NCBI RefSeq assembly: GCF_024346315.1 | Contig: NZ_JAGQCS010000002.1 | Coordinates: 186,001-250,000 of the forward strand | DNA from: Cyanobium sp. ATX 6F1 | Lineage (GTDB): Bacteria; Cyanobacteriota; Cyanobacteriia; PCC-6307; Cyanobiaceae | Reading direction: 5' to 3' | Length of the DNA: 64,000 bases | In this document: piece by piece, positions 1-9,271 of the stretch | How positions within the stretch are numbered: the first letter of the stretch is position 1 | Layout of the letters: each line of letters begins with the position of its first letter | Program-made: the position numbers and the translations under genes | Notes under the pieces: generated by a model | Database searches by the model: none | What the model was told of the DNA's origin: nothing | Seen by the model: the letters and a program-made list of their open reading frames with translations, nothing else

Positions 1-259
1 CTCCCGAAGCGTCGTGAGTCCAGGGTTCGGCCGGCACCCGGCCCAGCTCCAGCCGGTGGGAGCGGGCCCGCTGACGCTGCTCGAAGGCCTGCAACTCCAG
101 CTGCCTGCCGGGGTGGTCAGGATCGTCGATCAAGCTGCGCCAATGGGCGGTGGTGCTGGCGTGGATCCGCTCCACCGCCCGCTGGGCCTCCGGCGTGGGC
201 GCGGAGCGGCCCCGATGCTGGTCACTGGAGCGATGGGGGGAGCGATGGCGGTGTCCCAC
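1..259 (-). CDS. Partial hypothetical protein, N-terminal part, running off the left edge
   Basis: The reverse strand has an open frame from the window edge to a GTG at 259, preceded by a well-spaced GGAGG. An in-frame ATG further out, at 307, lacks a ribosome site. The visible 86 residues begin with a His/Arg/Ser-rich stretch (GHRHRSPHRSS) and then become helical and charged (EAQRAVERIHAS, LELQAFEQRQRARSHRLELG). Codon use matches the neighbouring real genes. I do not recognise the family. It is divergent from the PfkB-type kinase, with about 70 bp between the starts for both promoters. Confidence 0.55.
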   Translation of the reverse strand, partial: MGHRHRSPHRSSDQHRGRSAPTPEAQRAVERIHASTTAHWRSLIDDPDHPGRQLELQAFEQRQRARSHRLELGRVPAEPWTHDASG

Positions 260-327
260 GGCGGCCTCCGGTTGAGCTACCTCCGTTCTATTCACCCCCG
301 GGGCCATTGAAACCACTCATTAAGGAG

Positions 328-1191
328 TTGCGACTGGCGGTGCTGGGCCACGTGGAGTGGGTCAGCTTCGTGCGGGTGCCGGCCCTGCCGCGATCGGGTG
401 ATATCCAGCACGCCAGCGATCTGTTCGAGCAGGCGGCCGGCGGTGGGGCCGTGGTGGCCGCCCAGATGGCCCGTCTGGCGGGCGGCGCCCGCTTCTACAC
501 CGCCCTCGGCCGCGATCCCCTCGGCGAGCGTTGCGCCGCCGAACTCAAGGCCCTGGGCCTGACTCTGCACATCGCCTGGCGGGACGCCCCCACCCGCCGG
601 GCGATCACCTTCATCGAACCGGGGGGCGAGCGCACGATCACCGTCTTCGGCGAGCGGCTCAGCCCCTGCGCCAGTGACGATCTGCCCTGGGAGCAGCTCG
701 AGCGTTGCGACGGTGTGTTCGCGACCGCTGGCGACGTCGAAGCGCTGCGACGGGCCCGTGGGGCGCGGGTGCTGGCGGCCACACCGCGGCTGGGGCTGCC
801 CCTGATCCGTGCCGCCGGCATCTGCCTCGATGCCCTGGTGGGCAGCGCCAGCGATCCCGGTGAGGCCTATGCCCCCGGCGACCTGGAGCCTGCGCCAGGG
901 GTCTACGTGGGAACGGAAGGGGCCCGGGGCGGTTTCACCCGGCCCGGGGGACGCTTCAGGGCGCCGCAGCCAAGCGCCGTGGCGCTGGAGGGCGGCGACG
1001 GGGACAGCTACGGGGCCGGCGATTCCTTCGCCGGTGGCTTGACCACGGCGTTGGCGGCCGGCTGGAGCCTGGAGGATGCCCTGGCCCTGGGCGCCCGCTG
1101 CGGCGCCGCCTGCATCGCGGGGCGCGGCGCCTACGCCGGCCAGATCGATGGGGCGGCGGCCGGGCAGCTGCACGGACGAACTCAGGCCTGA
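328..1191 (+). CDS. PfkB-family carbohydrate kinase
   Basis: A ribokinase-fold kinase that should transfer phosphate from ATP to a sugar or nucleoside hydroxyl; the substrate is not visible. The N-terminus (RLAVLGHVEWVSF) and the Gly-rich segment AGGGAVVAAQMARLAGG are typical of the family. The C-terminal signature is present as GDSYGAGDSFAGGL, whose Asp in GAGD is the expected catalytic base. About 287 residues, near usual length. The start is uncertain: TTG at 328 gives the family-like N-terminus but abuts AAGGAG, GTG at 340 has longer spacing, and the frame is open back to TTG 307. It stands alone between a divergent partial gene and the efflux operon. Confidence 0.8.
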   Translation: MRLAVLGHVEWVSFVRVPALPRSGDIQHASDLFEQAAGGGAVVAAQMARLAGGARFYTALGRDPLGERCAAELKALGLTLHIAWRDAPTRRAITFIEPGGERTITVFGERLSPCASDDLPWEQLERCDGVFATAGDVEALRRARGARVLAATPRLGLPLIRAAGICLDALVGSASDPGEAYAPGDLEPAPGVYVGTEGARGGFTRPGGRFRAPQPSAVALEGGDGDSYGAGDSFAGGLTTALAAGWSLEDALALGARCGAACIAGRGAYAGQIDGAAAGQLHGRTQA

Positions 1192-1277
1192 GCCAAGGAC
1201 AGACCTGGTCACAGCTTGATCGCTTCCGGTGGTAGCCAGCACACGCAAGCCCCATATCCGGCTTCTACGGTGGCCCG

Positions 1278-2564
1278 GTGACGGATTCAGTCCCCTTGAC
1301 TCGGCCCCTGCGCGAGCGCTGGCAGCGGATGCCACGACCCACCCGCTGGCTGCTGGTCGCCGGTGGGCTCGCCCTGGGCCTCGTGCTGGTTCGAGGGCTG
1401 CTGCCGAAGGAGAGCGAGCAACGCAAACGCCCCCCTGTCCTGGTGGAAACCGCCCAGGTGCGCAGCGGCCAGCTCGATGTGGTCTTCCCGCTCACCGGCG
1501 AGGTCAAGGCGGTGGCCTCCGCCGCCATTCGCCCCGAGCTGTCGGGCATGCTGAAGAAGGTGCATTTCCGCGAGGGCCAGCAGGTGAGCGCCGGCCAGTT
1601 GCTGCTCAGCCTTGATCCCGCCGAGTTTCAGGCCGCCCTGAACCAGGCCCGTGCCAACAGCCAGAAGGCCGAGGCGGGGGTGCTCCAGGCCAGGGCCGAA
1701 GCCACGCGCACGGCCACGCAGGCACGCACCGCCCGGGTGCGGGCCGAGCGCTACCGCAACCTGGGACGCCAGGGCGCCGTGAGCAGCGACCAGCAGGATC
1801 AGTTTGTGAGTGAGGCCGACAGCGCCGAGGCCACCGCTTTGAGCAGCCGCAGCGCCGTGAGCAGCGCCCTGGCCAATCTGGCGGCGACCCGGGCCGCCGA
1901 GGCCACGGCGCGGTTGCAGCTCCAGCGCACCCAGATCCGCTCGCCGATCAGCGGCCGCGCCGGCCAACTGCGCGTCACCGTGGGCAACTACGTGCGCGAA
2001 CAGGACAACACACCGCTGCTGCTGGTCAACAGCTTCTCGCCCATCGACGTGGTCTTCGCCGTGCCCCAGCGGCTGCTGGGCCAGCTGCGGCCGGGCCTGC
2101 CGGTGCAGCTGGAGGCCAGCGGCCCCGGCGCGGCACCGATCCGCGGACGGCTGAGCTCGATCGACAACGCGGTCGATGCCACCACGGGCACCACGCGGAT
2201 CAAGAGCCGCTTCGCCAATGACGACCAGAGGCTGGTGCCGGGTCAGTTCGTCAAGGGACGGCTGCAGCTGGAGCGGCTCGAGAACGTGCTGCTGGTGCCG
2301 CAGACGGCGGTGCAGATCGGCCAGAAGGGCAGCTACGTCTACCTGGCCAGCGGCAAGCCCAAGGCCGGCAAGGCCGAGGTCAGGCCGATCCGCACCGGGC
2401 CCGCCGCCGATGGTGATGTGGTGGTGCTCGGCGGACTGAGCCTTGGTGATCGTGTGGTCACCAAGGGGCAGTTCGCCCTCAGCCCCGGAGCGAGCCTCTC
2501 CGAGCGTCCGGCCCGCCCGGGGGGGCCGCGCCAACCGAGTCGCGAGGGAGGCACCAAGCCATGA
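1278..2564 (+). CDS. RND efflux membrane fusion protein (periplasmic adaptor)
   Basis: AcrA/MdtA-type adaptor expected to link an inner-membrane RND pump to an outer-membrane channel. After a basic N-terminus there is one membrane segment (about residues 25-42, WLLVAGGLALGLVLVRGLL). A lipoyl/barrel-sandwich half follows (AIRPELSGMLKKVHFREGQ), then a long Ala/Gln/Arg coiled hairpin (about 115-210), the second lipoyl half (IRSPISGRAGQLRVTVGNYV), and beta-barrel and membrane-proximal domains. Start is GTG at 1278. It overlaps the pump gene by 4 bp, so the two are probably translationally coupled. 428 residues, slightly long because of a Pro/Arg/Gly-rich tail. Confidence 0.9.
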   Translation: MTDSVPLTRPLRERWQRMPRPTRWLLVAGGLALGLVLVRGLLPKESEQRKRPPVLVETAQVRSGQLDVVFPLTGEVKAVASAAIRPELSGMLKKVHFREGQQVSAGQLLLSLDPAEFQAALNQARANSQKAEAGVLQARAEATRTATQARTARVRAERYRNLGRQGAVSSDQQDQFVSEADSAEATALSSRSAVSSALANLAATRAAEATARLQLQRTQIRSPISGRAGQLRVTVGNYVREQDNTPLLLVNSFSPIDVVFAVPQRLLGQLRPGLPVQLEASGPGAAPIRGRLSSIDNAVDATTGTTRIKSRFANDDQRLVPGQFVKGRLQLERLENVLLVPQTAVQIGQKGSYVYLASGKPKAGKAEVRPIRTGPAADGDVVVLGGLSLGDRVVTKGQFALSPGASLSERPARPGGPRQPSREGGTKP

Positions 2565-5500
2565 GCCTCGCGAACCAGATGATCCGGCGGCCGGTCACCG
2601 CCACGCTGATCGCCGTGGCCCTGGTGATCTTCGGCCTGATCGGCTACGGCCAGTTGCCGATCAACGATCTGCCCACGATCGATTTCCCCACCCTGCAGGT
2701 GAGCGCCTCCCTGCCGGGGGCCAGTCCGGAGACCATGGCCACCGCGGTCGCCACCCCCCTGGAGCAGCAGTTCTCCACCGTGGCCGGCATCAGCACGATC
2801 ACCTCCAGCAGCAGCCAGTCCAGCACCCAGATCACGCTCCAGTTCAACCTCGAGCGCAACATCGACGCCGCCGCCCAGGACGTGCAGACGGCGATCGCCC
2901 AGGCCAGCCGGCAGCTGCCCCCCGATCTGCCCTCACCCCCCTCCCTGCGCAAGGTGAACCCGGCCGAGCAGCCGGTGTTCTACCTGGTGCTCAGCTCGGA
3001 GGTGCTGCCGCTGGCGGAGGTGAACCGGGCCGCGGAGGTGCAACTGGCCCAACGGCTCTCGATGCTCGACGGGGTCTCCCAGGTGCAGGTGTTCGGGGCC
3101 CAGAAGTATGCCGTGCGTGTGCGCCTCGACCCCCAGGCCCTTGGCGCCAAGGGAATCGGCATCGACGAAGCCCTCAATGCCGTGCGCGGCGGGAACTCCA
3201 ATCTGCCCACGGGCAACCTCTACGGACCCAAGCAGACCTACTCCGTCGAAGACAATGGCCGCCTCGATGACGCCGCCGGTTACCGCCAGCTGATCGTCGC
3301 CTACCGGGACGGTTCACCCGTGCGCCTCTCCGATGTGGCCGAGGTATTCGATTCGGTGGCCAATGAGCGCCTCGCCAGCAAGTACAACGGCACCCGGTCG
3401 ATCGTGCTGGCGATCCAGCGTCAACCGGGCAGCAACACGGTGGCGATCACCGCCAAGATCCGCGCGCTGATCCCGGAGCTGAAGGCCTCGATTCCCGCCG
3501 CCATCAACCTGGATGTGCTGTTTGATCGCTCCGAGGCGATCAAGGAATCGATCACCGATGTGGAGCACACCCTGCTGCTCACCATCGCCCTGGTGATCGT
3601 GGTGGTCTACCTGTTCCTCGGCTCGCCGATGACCACCACGTTGCCTGCCCTGGCGATCGTGATTTCGCTGGTGGCCACCTTCGGGGTGATCTGGCTGTTG
3701 GGGTATTCGCTCAACAACATCTCGCTGATGGCGCTCACCTTGAGCGTGGGCTTCGTGGTCGACGACGCGATCGTGATGGTGGAGAACATCGTGCGCCGCC
3801 AGGAGCAAGGGGAGCGGCGCTGGACGGCGGCGCTGCTGGGCTCCGAGGAAATCACCACCACCGTGATCTCCACCACCGTGGCCCTGGTGGCGGTGTTCAT
3901 CCCGATTCTGTTCATGGGGGGCCTGCTCGGACGCCTGTTCCGGGAGTTCGCCGTGACCCTGAGCGTGGCGGTGATGTTCTCGAGCGTCGTCGCCCTGACA
4001 CTCACGCCGATGATGGCGGCCCGCTTTTTGCCCGAAACCGGCGCCAGGCCGAGCGGGCTGCTGGAGAACAACCAGCTGTTGCGCTGGTTCAACCGATCCT
4101 TCGATCGCCTCAGCAACCTTTACGCCAGCACCCTGGGCACCGCCCTGCGCCGGCCCCGGGCCGTGCATCTGTTTTCCGTGGCCCTGCTGGTGCTCACGGT
4201 GCTGTTCTTTCAGATGGTGCCGAAAGGGTTCATTCCTGATGTGGACACCGGCCAGCTCACCGTCAACACCCAGGCCTCCGAGGGCATCTCGTTTCCGGAG
4301 ATGGCGGCCCTCCAGGACAAGCTGGCGAGCAAGCTGCTGGCCAACCCCAACATCGACGGGGTGAACAGCACCATCGGCTCCGGCGGCCCCAACGCCTCCT
4401 CCAACAGTGGCCGCCTGTTCCTGCGCCTCAAGCCCCGCTCGGTGCGCCCCCTGGGGGCCGCGGAGCTGAGCCGGAGCCTGCGGCGCACGGTCAACAGCAT
4501 CCCCGGCCTGCGGGGCTTCGTGCGCCAGCCGGCGGCGATCAGCATCGGCGGCGGCCAGAGCCGCGCCCGCTATCAGTTCACGCTCCAGGCGATCGATCTG
4601 GCCCAGCTGCTGGAGGTGGCGCCCGGTTTCGAGCGCCAGTTGCGCGCCATGGGCGACCTCACTGATGTCAACAGTGACCTGCTGCTGAACAACCCCAAGC
4701 TCAAGGTGAACATCGACCGCGACCGGGCGGCGGCCCTGGGCCTGAACGTGGCCACCCTTCAGAGCACCTTGCGGGACGCCTACGGCGAAGGTCAGATCTC
4801 AACGATCTACAAATCTGACGGCCAGTACGCCGTGATCAGTGGCGTCAAGTTGGTGGATCAGAATTCACCGGCCGATCTGGATCTGCTCTCGATCCGCAAC
4901 AGCGCCGGCAAGCTCGTTCCCCTCGGTGCGGTGGCCAGCCTGGAGCGCGGCAGCGGCATCGTCTCGATCAACCACAATGCGCAGCTGCCCTCGGTCACCT
5001 TTTCGTTCAACGTGCGCCCGGGGGTGTCGCTCGATCGGGCCACCGCAGCAATCAGCGATCTGGCGCGCGAGAGCTTGCCGGCGGGGGTGAGCACCAGCTT
5101 CCAGGGGGACGCCAAGGTGTTCGGCGAATCCTTCGCCAACCTGGGCTGGCTGGCCATTCTGGCGATCCTGGTGATCTACGTGGTGCTCGGGATCCTCTAT
5201 GAGGATTTCATCCATCCACTCACGATCCTCACCAGCCTGCCCTCGGCGGCGGTGGGGGGCCTGGCCACCTTGATCCTGTTTGGCTCGGAGCTGAACATCT
5301 ACAGCTACATCGGCCTGATTCTTCTGATCGGCATCGTCAAGAAAAACGGCATCATGATGATCGATTTCGCCGTCGTGGCCTCGCGCACGGGGCTGACGCC
5401 CATCGAAGCGATCTACCAGGCTTCACTGACACGCTTCCGGCCGATTATGATGACTACTGTGTCATCGGTGATCGGCGTCATGCCGATTGCCCTGGGCCTC

Positions 5501-5737
5501 GGTGCCGGGGCCGAGGCCCGCCGCCCCCTGGGCCTGGTGGTGCTGGGGGGCCTGGTGGTCTCCCAGATCGTGACGCTTTACATCACTCCGGTGTTCTATG
5601 TGAGCGCCGAAGGCTTCGCGGCGCGGCTGGGGCTGCGACCACAGATCGCTGTGGATGGAGCCGCAGCCGACCAGGGGGCGCTCCATCAAGGAACTCCTGG
5701 GCCGAGTGGCGAGAAGGAGCCGGTCGCGCCAGCCTGA
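2561..5737 (+). CDS. RND multidrug efflux transporter (AcrB/MdtB type, HAE1)
   Basis: Inner-membrane proton-driven exporter of 1058 residues, the normal size. It starts [17 protein letters not shown] with the usual first helix, has two large periplasmic loops, and carries the TM4 acidic pair in [17 protein letters not shown] (Asp401-Asp402), the proton relay. The second half repeats the layout ([36 protein letters not shown]). It forms an operon with the adaptor upstream; no outer-membrane TolC gene is in the window. Its last 83 bp overlap the next ORF if that ORF uses its upstream start. Confidence 0.95.
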   Translation: MSLANQMIRRPVTATLIAVALVIFGLIGYGQLPINDLPTIDFPTLQVSASLPGASPETMATAVATPLEQQFSTVAGISTITSSSSQSSTQITLQFNLERNIDAAAQDVQTAIAQASRQLPPDLPSPPSLRKVNPAEQPVFYLVLSSEVLPLAEVNRAAEVQLAQRLSMLDGVSQVQVFGAQKYAVRVRLDPQALGAKGIGIDEALNAVRGGNSNLPTGNLYGPKQTYSVEDNGRLDDAAGYRQLIVAYRDGSPVRLSDVAEVFDSVANERLASKYNGTRSIVLAIQRQPGSNTVAITAKIRALIPELKASIPAAINLDVLFDRSEAIKESITDVEHTLLLTIALVIVVVYLFLGSPMTTTLPALAIVISLVATFGVIWLLGYSLNNISLMALTLSVGFVVDDAIVMVENIVRRQEQGERRWTAALLGSEEITTTVISTTVALVAVFIPILFMGGLLGRLFREFAVTLSVAVMFSSVVALTLTPMMAARFLPETGARPSGLLENNQLLRWFNRSFDRLSNLYASTLGTALRRPRAVHLFSVALLVLTVLFFQMVPKGFIPDVDTGQLTVNTQASEGISFPEMAALQDKLASKLLANPNIDGVNSTIGSGGPNASSNSGRLFLRLKPRSVRPLGAAELSRSLRRTVNSIPGLRGFVRQPAAISIGGGQSRARYQFTLQAIDLAQLLEVAPGFERQLRAMGDLTDVNSDLLLNNPKLKVNIDRDRAAALGLNVATLQSTLRDAYGEGQISTIYKSDGQYAVISGVKLVDQNSPADLDLLSIRNSAGKLVPLGAVASLERGSGIVSINHNAQLPSVTFSFNVRPGVSLDRATAAISDLARESLPAGVSTSFQGDAKVFGESFANLGWLAILAILVIYVVLGILYEDFIHPLTILTSLPSAAVGGLATLILFGSELNIYSYIGLILLIGIVKKNGIMMIDFAVVASRTGLTPIEAIYQASLTRFRPIMMTTVSSVIGVMPIALGLGAGAEARRPLGLVVLGGLVVSQIVTLYITPVFYVSAEGFAARLGLRPQIAVDGAAADQGALHQGTPGPSGEKEPVAPA

Positions 5738-6005
5738 GGTCATGACCCGCTTTGCCGAGGGGGGCCACGAGGTGGTCCTGATGCAGCCCCGCCGCTTCGA
5801 GGAGGTCTCCGAAGCGGTCATGGCCGTGCGCGAGCGCAAGACGGTGCTGCTCAACCTTTCCGCCATGGAGCCCTCGGAAGCCCAGCGGGCCGCCGACTTC
5901 GTCGCCGGGGGCGTGTTCGCCATCGATGGCCACCAGGAGCAGCTCGATGATCTGATCTTCCTGTTCGCCCCCAGCGGTGTGGGAATCGAGCGCGATCCGT
6001 TCTGA
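5655..6005 (+). CDS. Short SepF-like (DUF552) protein
   Basis: Residues about 33-113 resemble the C-terminal dimerisation/FtsZ-binding domain of SepF (cyanobacterial Cdv2): [56 protein letters not shown]. SepF helps tether and align FtsZ at the division site. Classical SepF has an N-terminal membrane-binding helix and an acidic linker. Here only a short basic stretch precedes the domain, and the likely alternative start ATG 5742 (TGAGG close upstream) would remove even that. The upstream start overlaps the efflux gene by 83 bp. It could be a second, cytosolic SepF paralogue; its role is inferred. Confidence 0.65.
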   Translation: MEPQPTRGRSIKELLGRVARRSRSRQPEVMTRFAEGGHEVVLMQPRRFEEVSEAVMAVRERKTVLLNLSAMEPSEAQRAADFVAGGVFAIDGHQEQLDDLIFLFAPSGVGIERDPF

Positions 6006-6045
6006 GCGCTCGGCTGCATCACGCCGCCCAGACGCAGCCAACAAA

Positions 6046-6810
6046 TCACTCCACGCGGAACGTGACGGCCATCACGGCGGTGATGTCCTTGTCGATCGTG
6101 CGGGTGTCGTAGGAGCCCGTATCGCCGGTTTCGGTGGAATTGGGGGCGGTGATCTGGAACGAGCCCGTGTCGGCGTTCACGATCGCCCCGATCCTGGCGC
6201 CGGCTTCCGCGGCGATGGCCTTGGCCCGCGCCCGGGCATCACGGGTGGCCTTGGCGAGCATGTCCACGCGCTTTTCCGCCAGCCGCCCGTAGGTGTAGGC
6301 GGGGTCGTTGATCGTCAGCGGCACCCCCTCGCCGATCAACTGGGCCGCGGCACGGGCCACCTGGGCCACCTTCTCCACCCGGGCGCTGGCCACCTGGATC
6401 GGCTGACGGCTGGTCCAGACGCTGGAGCGCAGCTCACCGGTGCGCGGGTCGCGGACGTCGTCGCGGTCGGACTTGACGGCCCCCAGCTGCACCTCGGCCT
6501 CCGTCAACCCCTGGGCGCGCAGGAAGGCGGTGGTGCTGGCCACAGCCGGCAGCAGCGCCTTGTAGGAGTCCCCTTGACTGGCACCCCCCTGGCGCACCTC
6601 CAGGGTCCAATCCACCGCGTCGCTGCGGATGCGCTCGGTGCTGGCGCCGGTGACGGTGATGCTGTCGTTGGCCTGGCGGAAGCCCTTGATCAGCACCGAA
6701 CTGGACACCACCAGCCCCAGGCTCAGCACCGCCATGGCGCTGACCAGGGAAGGGGTGCGCCCCAGGGCCCGCCAACCACGCTCAAGCCAGCCAGGGGCCG
6801 AATCCGCCAT
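6046..6810 (-). CDS. SIMPL-domain (DUF541) periplasmic protein
   Basis: 254 residues. A basic N-terminus is followed by one hydrophobic segment (about 20-42, LVSAMAVLSLGLVVSSSVLI), a signal anchor. The rest matches the SIMPL/DUF541 pattern: DSITVTGASTERIRSD near the start of the domain, FLRAQGLTEAEVQLG in the middle and a closing ITAVMAVTFRVE strand. Members (for example YggE-like proteins) are exported and of poorly defined, often stress-linked, function. Convergent with the SepF-like gene and just upstream of the rhomboid gene on the same strand. Confidence 0.85.
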   Translation of the reverse strand: MADSAPGWLERGWRALGRTPSLVSAMAVLSLGLVVSSSVLIKGFRQANDSITVTGASTERIRSDAVDWTLEVRQGGASQGDSYKALLPAVASTTAFLRAQGLTEAEVQLGAVKSDRDDVRDPRTGELRSSVWTSRQPIQVASARVEKVAQVARAAAQLIGEGVPLTINDPAYTYGRLAEKRVDMLAKATRDARARAKAIAAEAGARIGAIVNADTGSFQITAPNSTETGDTGSYDTRTIDKDITAVMAVTFRVE

Positions 6811-6840
6811 CGCCCATCAAGGAGGGGTAGAGATTCCAAC

Positions 6841-7422
6841 TTAGGTCGACTCCTTGTGCACGGCGAAGGCCGCCAGCACGCCTCCGGCGAAGCCCGAAAG
6901 GTGGCCGATCCAGCTCACCCCCGGTGGGCTGAGGAAGGGCAACAGGCTGGGAAGCAAGGCCCCATAGCTGAGCAAGGCAAACACCGAGAGCAGCAACGAG
7001 CCCACCCGTTTCTCCAGCCAGCCGACCAGCAGCAGATAGCCCAGCAGCCCATAGACCACCCCCGAGAGCCCATGGCTGCCGTAGGGCCAGAACAGCCAGA
7101 CGGGAATCGCCATCAGGTAGACCCCCAGCCAGACCGCCAGGTAGTCGCGGCGGCCCTGGAGCAGCACCAGCCAGGAGAGGGGAAGGAACCAAAGCGAATT
7201 ACTGACCAGGTGGGCGAAGCCGGCGTGGCTGAAGGGGGCGGTGAGCACACCGAGGAACGAGCCGCCGGGCTCCATGGGCAGGTTCCACTGGCCGCCGAAG
7301 ACCAGCTGATCAATCAGTTCCTGGCCCCAGGGAACCGCCAGCACCAGGATCGGCAGCCAGAAGCCGCCACGCACTCTGGTGGTCAAAGGAGTCATGGCCG
7401 TTGGTGACACCGTGTCAATCAT
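6841..7422 (-). CDS. Rhomboid-family intramembrane serine protease
   Basis: 193 residues from ATG 7422 (ATG 7395 is an alternative). Six hydrophobic segments fit a minimal rhomboid core. The first loop has HAGFAHLVSNSLWF, the catalytic serine lies in HGLSGVVYG (Ser120) and the second catalytic residue is the His of WIGHLSGFAGG (about His174). It cleaves transmembrane helices inside the bilayer; the substrate is unknown. It is divergent from the fibrillin-like gene and lies 30 bp upstream of the SIMPL gene, so the two may be co-transcribed. Confidence 0.85.
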   Translation of the reverse strand: MIDTVSPTAMTPLTTRVRGGFWLPILVLAVPWGQELIDQLVFGGQWNLPMEPGGSFLGVLTAPFSHAGFAHLVSNSLWFLPLSWLVLLQGRRDYLAVWLGVYLMAIPVWLFWPYGSHGLSGVVYGLLGYLLLVGWLEKRVGSLLLSVFALLSYGALLPSLLPFLSPPGVSWIGHLSGFAGGVLAAFAVHKEST

Positions 7423-7473
7423 CTCAACCCCCGGGCGGCGGCGGAGCTGGGGTGCCGCGCCCAGAATGGGGCC

Positions 7474-8016
7474 ATGGGAGTTTCGTTGTCCGATCAGGAG
7501 CGCCGCAGCCGGCGGCTGGGCAGTGGCCTCACCGCGGCCGATCTCCTGGGCGTCTGGCGCCTGGAGCAGGTGTGGCCCAGGCGCAGCGCTGAGCCATCGC
7601 CACTCAATGGCGCCCTGCTGAGGGGCCTGGGGGCCCAGCTGGAGATCCGCGCGGCGGACCCGCTGGGGGCACCTGAGGGTGCCGCACTGCGGGTGTTCAA
7701 TTCGGTGCGGCTGGGGGCCCTGCAACTTCGGTTCGAAGGACCCGCCCGATTGCAGGGCCGGCGCCCCCTGCTCGTGTTCCGCTTCGAGCATCTGGAGCTG
7801 CTGGTGGGCTCCTGGCGCGCCCTGGAGCGGACCCTTGCCGCCAGCGAACCGTTCGACACAGCCGCGGTGGGCAAGCTTCCCTTCTTTGCCCTGATCGGCC
7901 TGGAGGCCAACGGCACGATCCTCAGCGCCCGGGGGCGCGGCGGTGGGTTGGCCCAGTGGCGACGCTCGCTAATCTTGATTCAAGGCAGTGTTCAGGATGA
8001 CCCCCCAGATCCCTGA
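7474..8016 (+). CDS. Fibrillin/PAP-like hypothetical protein
   Basis: 180 residues, no membrane segment or signal peptide. An early LLGVWRLEQVW, a central beta-rich part (LRVFNSVRLGALQLRFEG) and a late SARGRGGGLAQWRR recall the lipocalin-like plastid-lipid-associated (fibrillin) fold found in cyanobacteria; the match is weak. It overlaps the HlyD-type gene by 20-29 bp, so it probably belongs to the exopolysaccharide operon. Function is not established. Confidence 0.55.
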   Translation: MGVSLSDQERRSRRLGSGLTAADLLGVWRLEQVWPRRSAEPSPLNGALLRGLGAQLEIRAADPLGAPEGAALRVFNSVRLGALQLRFEGPARLQGRRPLLVFRFEHLELLVGSWRALERTLAASEPFDTAAVGKLPFFALIGLEANGTILSARGRGGGLAQWRRSLILIQGSVQDDPPDP

Positions 8017-9271
8017 GCGGCCCCAGGACGCCAAAGCAGACATCAACGGAGTCAGCGACGACGACAGGAGCGGCTCCAGACAGGCGGAAGAACCGATCCG
8101 GCGCAGTCGAGCCGCCAACGTATTCATCCTCATCCTGGCTGGCGGCCTGGCTGTGACGGCTGTGGCGGTTCTCGCCAACTTCCTCACGGCCCGTTCTCGG
8201 GATGCGGTGGTGGAGGCCACTCCGATCGACATCAAGACGCCCATCAGCGGCATCCTGGTGGAGCTCAGGGCCAAGGCCGGCAGTGCCGTCAGTGCTGGCC
8301 AGTCCCTGGGCCGGGTGGAGGACCCCCGCGCCAGCGGCCTGGAGCTGCGCAACCTCAAGACTTCCCTGCTCACGGCTGGAAGTGACCTGGAGGAGCTCGA
8401 CGAGGAGGTGGCCAAGCAACGTCTGCTGGTGGAGACCATCCGGAACGACGCTGACCAGCAACAGGCACTGGAGATCGAGCGCAGCAGCCGGGAGCTGCAA
8501 CGCCTGGAAGCGGAGGTGCGCCGTTCCAGGGAGGAGGTGGCCTTCATCGATCGGGATCTCAAGCGTCAGCAGACCCTGTTTCGCGCCGGAGCAGTGGCGG
8601 AAACGGTGGTGGACCGGGCCAGCACCGACCTCGCCCGTGAGCGGGAGCAACTGGCGGCTCTCGAGGAACGCCTGGCCGGTCAGAAAAGCGTGGTGGCGGC
8701 CGCCCGCAAGAACCTCACCTTGACCACCACCCGCAGCAACTTCGATCCCGCCGTGCGGCTGCAGGAAGCCAAGCTCAAGCTGCAGCGACTCGAAGGCCGG
8801 CGCCGCACCCAGGCCAAGCGGGTGGAGGGGTTGACCAAGCAGCTGGAGACCGCCGGGGTCGCCCGCGGGCTGCAATCGGAAAGCACCCTGGTGAGCCCAC
8901 GCCAGGCCGTGGTCTGGAGGCTGCTGGCCAACCAGGGGGACACGCTGCGGGCCGAGGCGCCCGTGCTGCAGCTGATCGATTGCAAGGACCGCTTTATCAC
9001 CACCTTCGTCAAGGAAAGTGATCTCAACCGCGTGCGCATCGGCGGCCCGGCCCGCATTGACCTGGTGGGGGACTCCCTCGACCTGCGCGGTGAGGTGGCC
9101 ACGATCCGCTCCGGCCTGGGCCGGGTGTCCCTGAAAGATGACACCAACCCGATCCCGATCAACCTGGCCCGCGAAAGCCAGGTCCGCGTGCGGATCCTCA
9201 ACGACATCCCCGCTCCCCCCCTGAAGTTCTGCTACGTGGGTTTCACGGCGCGGGTGAGCTTCGAGCGATGA
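7997..9271 (+). CDS. HlyD-family adaptor in the cellulose-synthase operon
   Basis: About 424 residues from ATG 7997 (GTG 7988 is also possible). One N-terminal membrane segment (about 40-62, NVFILILAGGLAVTAVAVLA) is followed by a lipoyl half (IDIKTPISGILVELRAKAGSAV), a long charged coiled coil (about 110-260), the second lipoyl half (STLVSPRQAVVWRLLANQGD) and a barrel domain. It overlaps the GT2 gene by 4 bp. In other cyanobacteria HlyD-type proteins are reported to work with CesA-like synthases in cellulose export in place of the proteobacterial BcsB/C pair; the same role is inferred here. Confidence 0.8.
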   Translation: MTPQIPERPQDAKADINGVSDDDRSGSRQAEEPIRRSRAANVFILILAGGLAVTAVAVLANFLTARSRDAVVEATPIDIKTPISGILVELRAKAGSAVSAGQSLGRVEDPRASGLELRNLKTSLLTAGSDLEELDEEVAKQRLLVETIRNDADQQQALEIERSSRELQRLEAEVRRSREEVAFIDRDLKRQQTLFRAGAVAETVVDRASTDLAREREQLAALEERLAGQKSVVAAARKNLTLTTTRSNFDPAVRLQEAKLKLQRLEGRRRTQAKRVEGLTKQLETAGVARGLQSESTLVSPRQAVVWRLLANQGDTLRAEAPVLQLIDCKDRFITTFVKESDLNRVRIGGPARIDLVGDSLDLRGEVATIRSGLGRVSLKDDTNPIPINLARESQVRVRILNDIPAPPLKFCYVGFTARVSFER

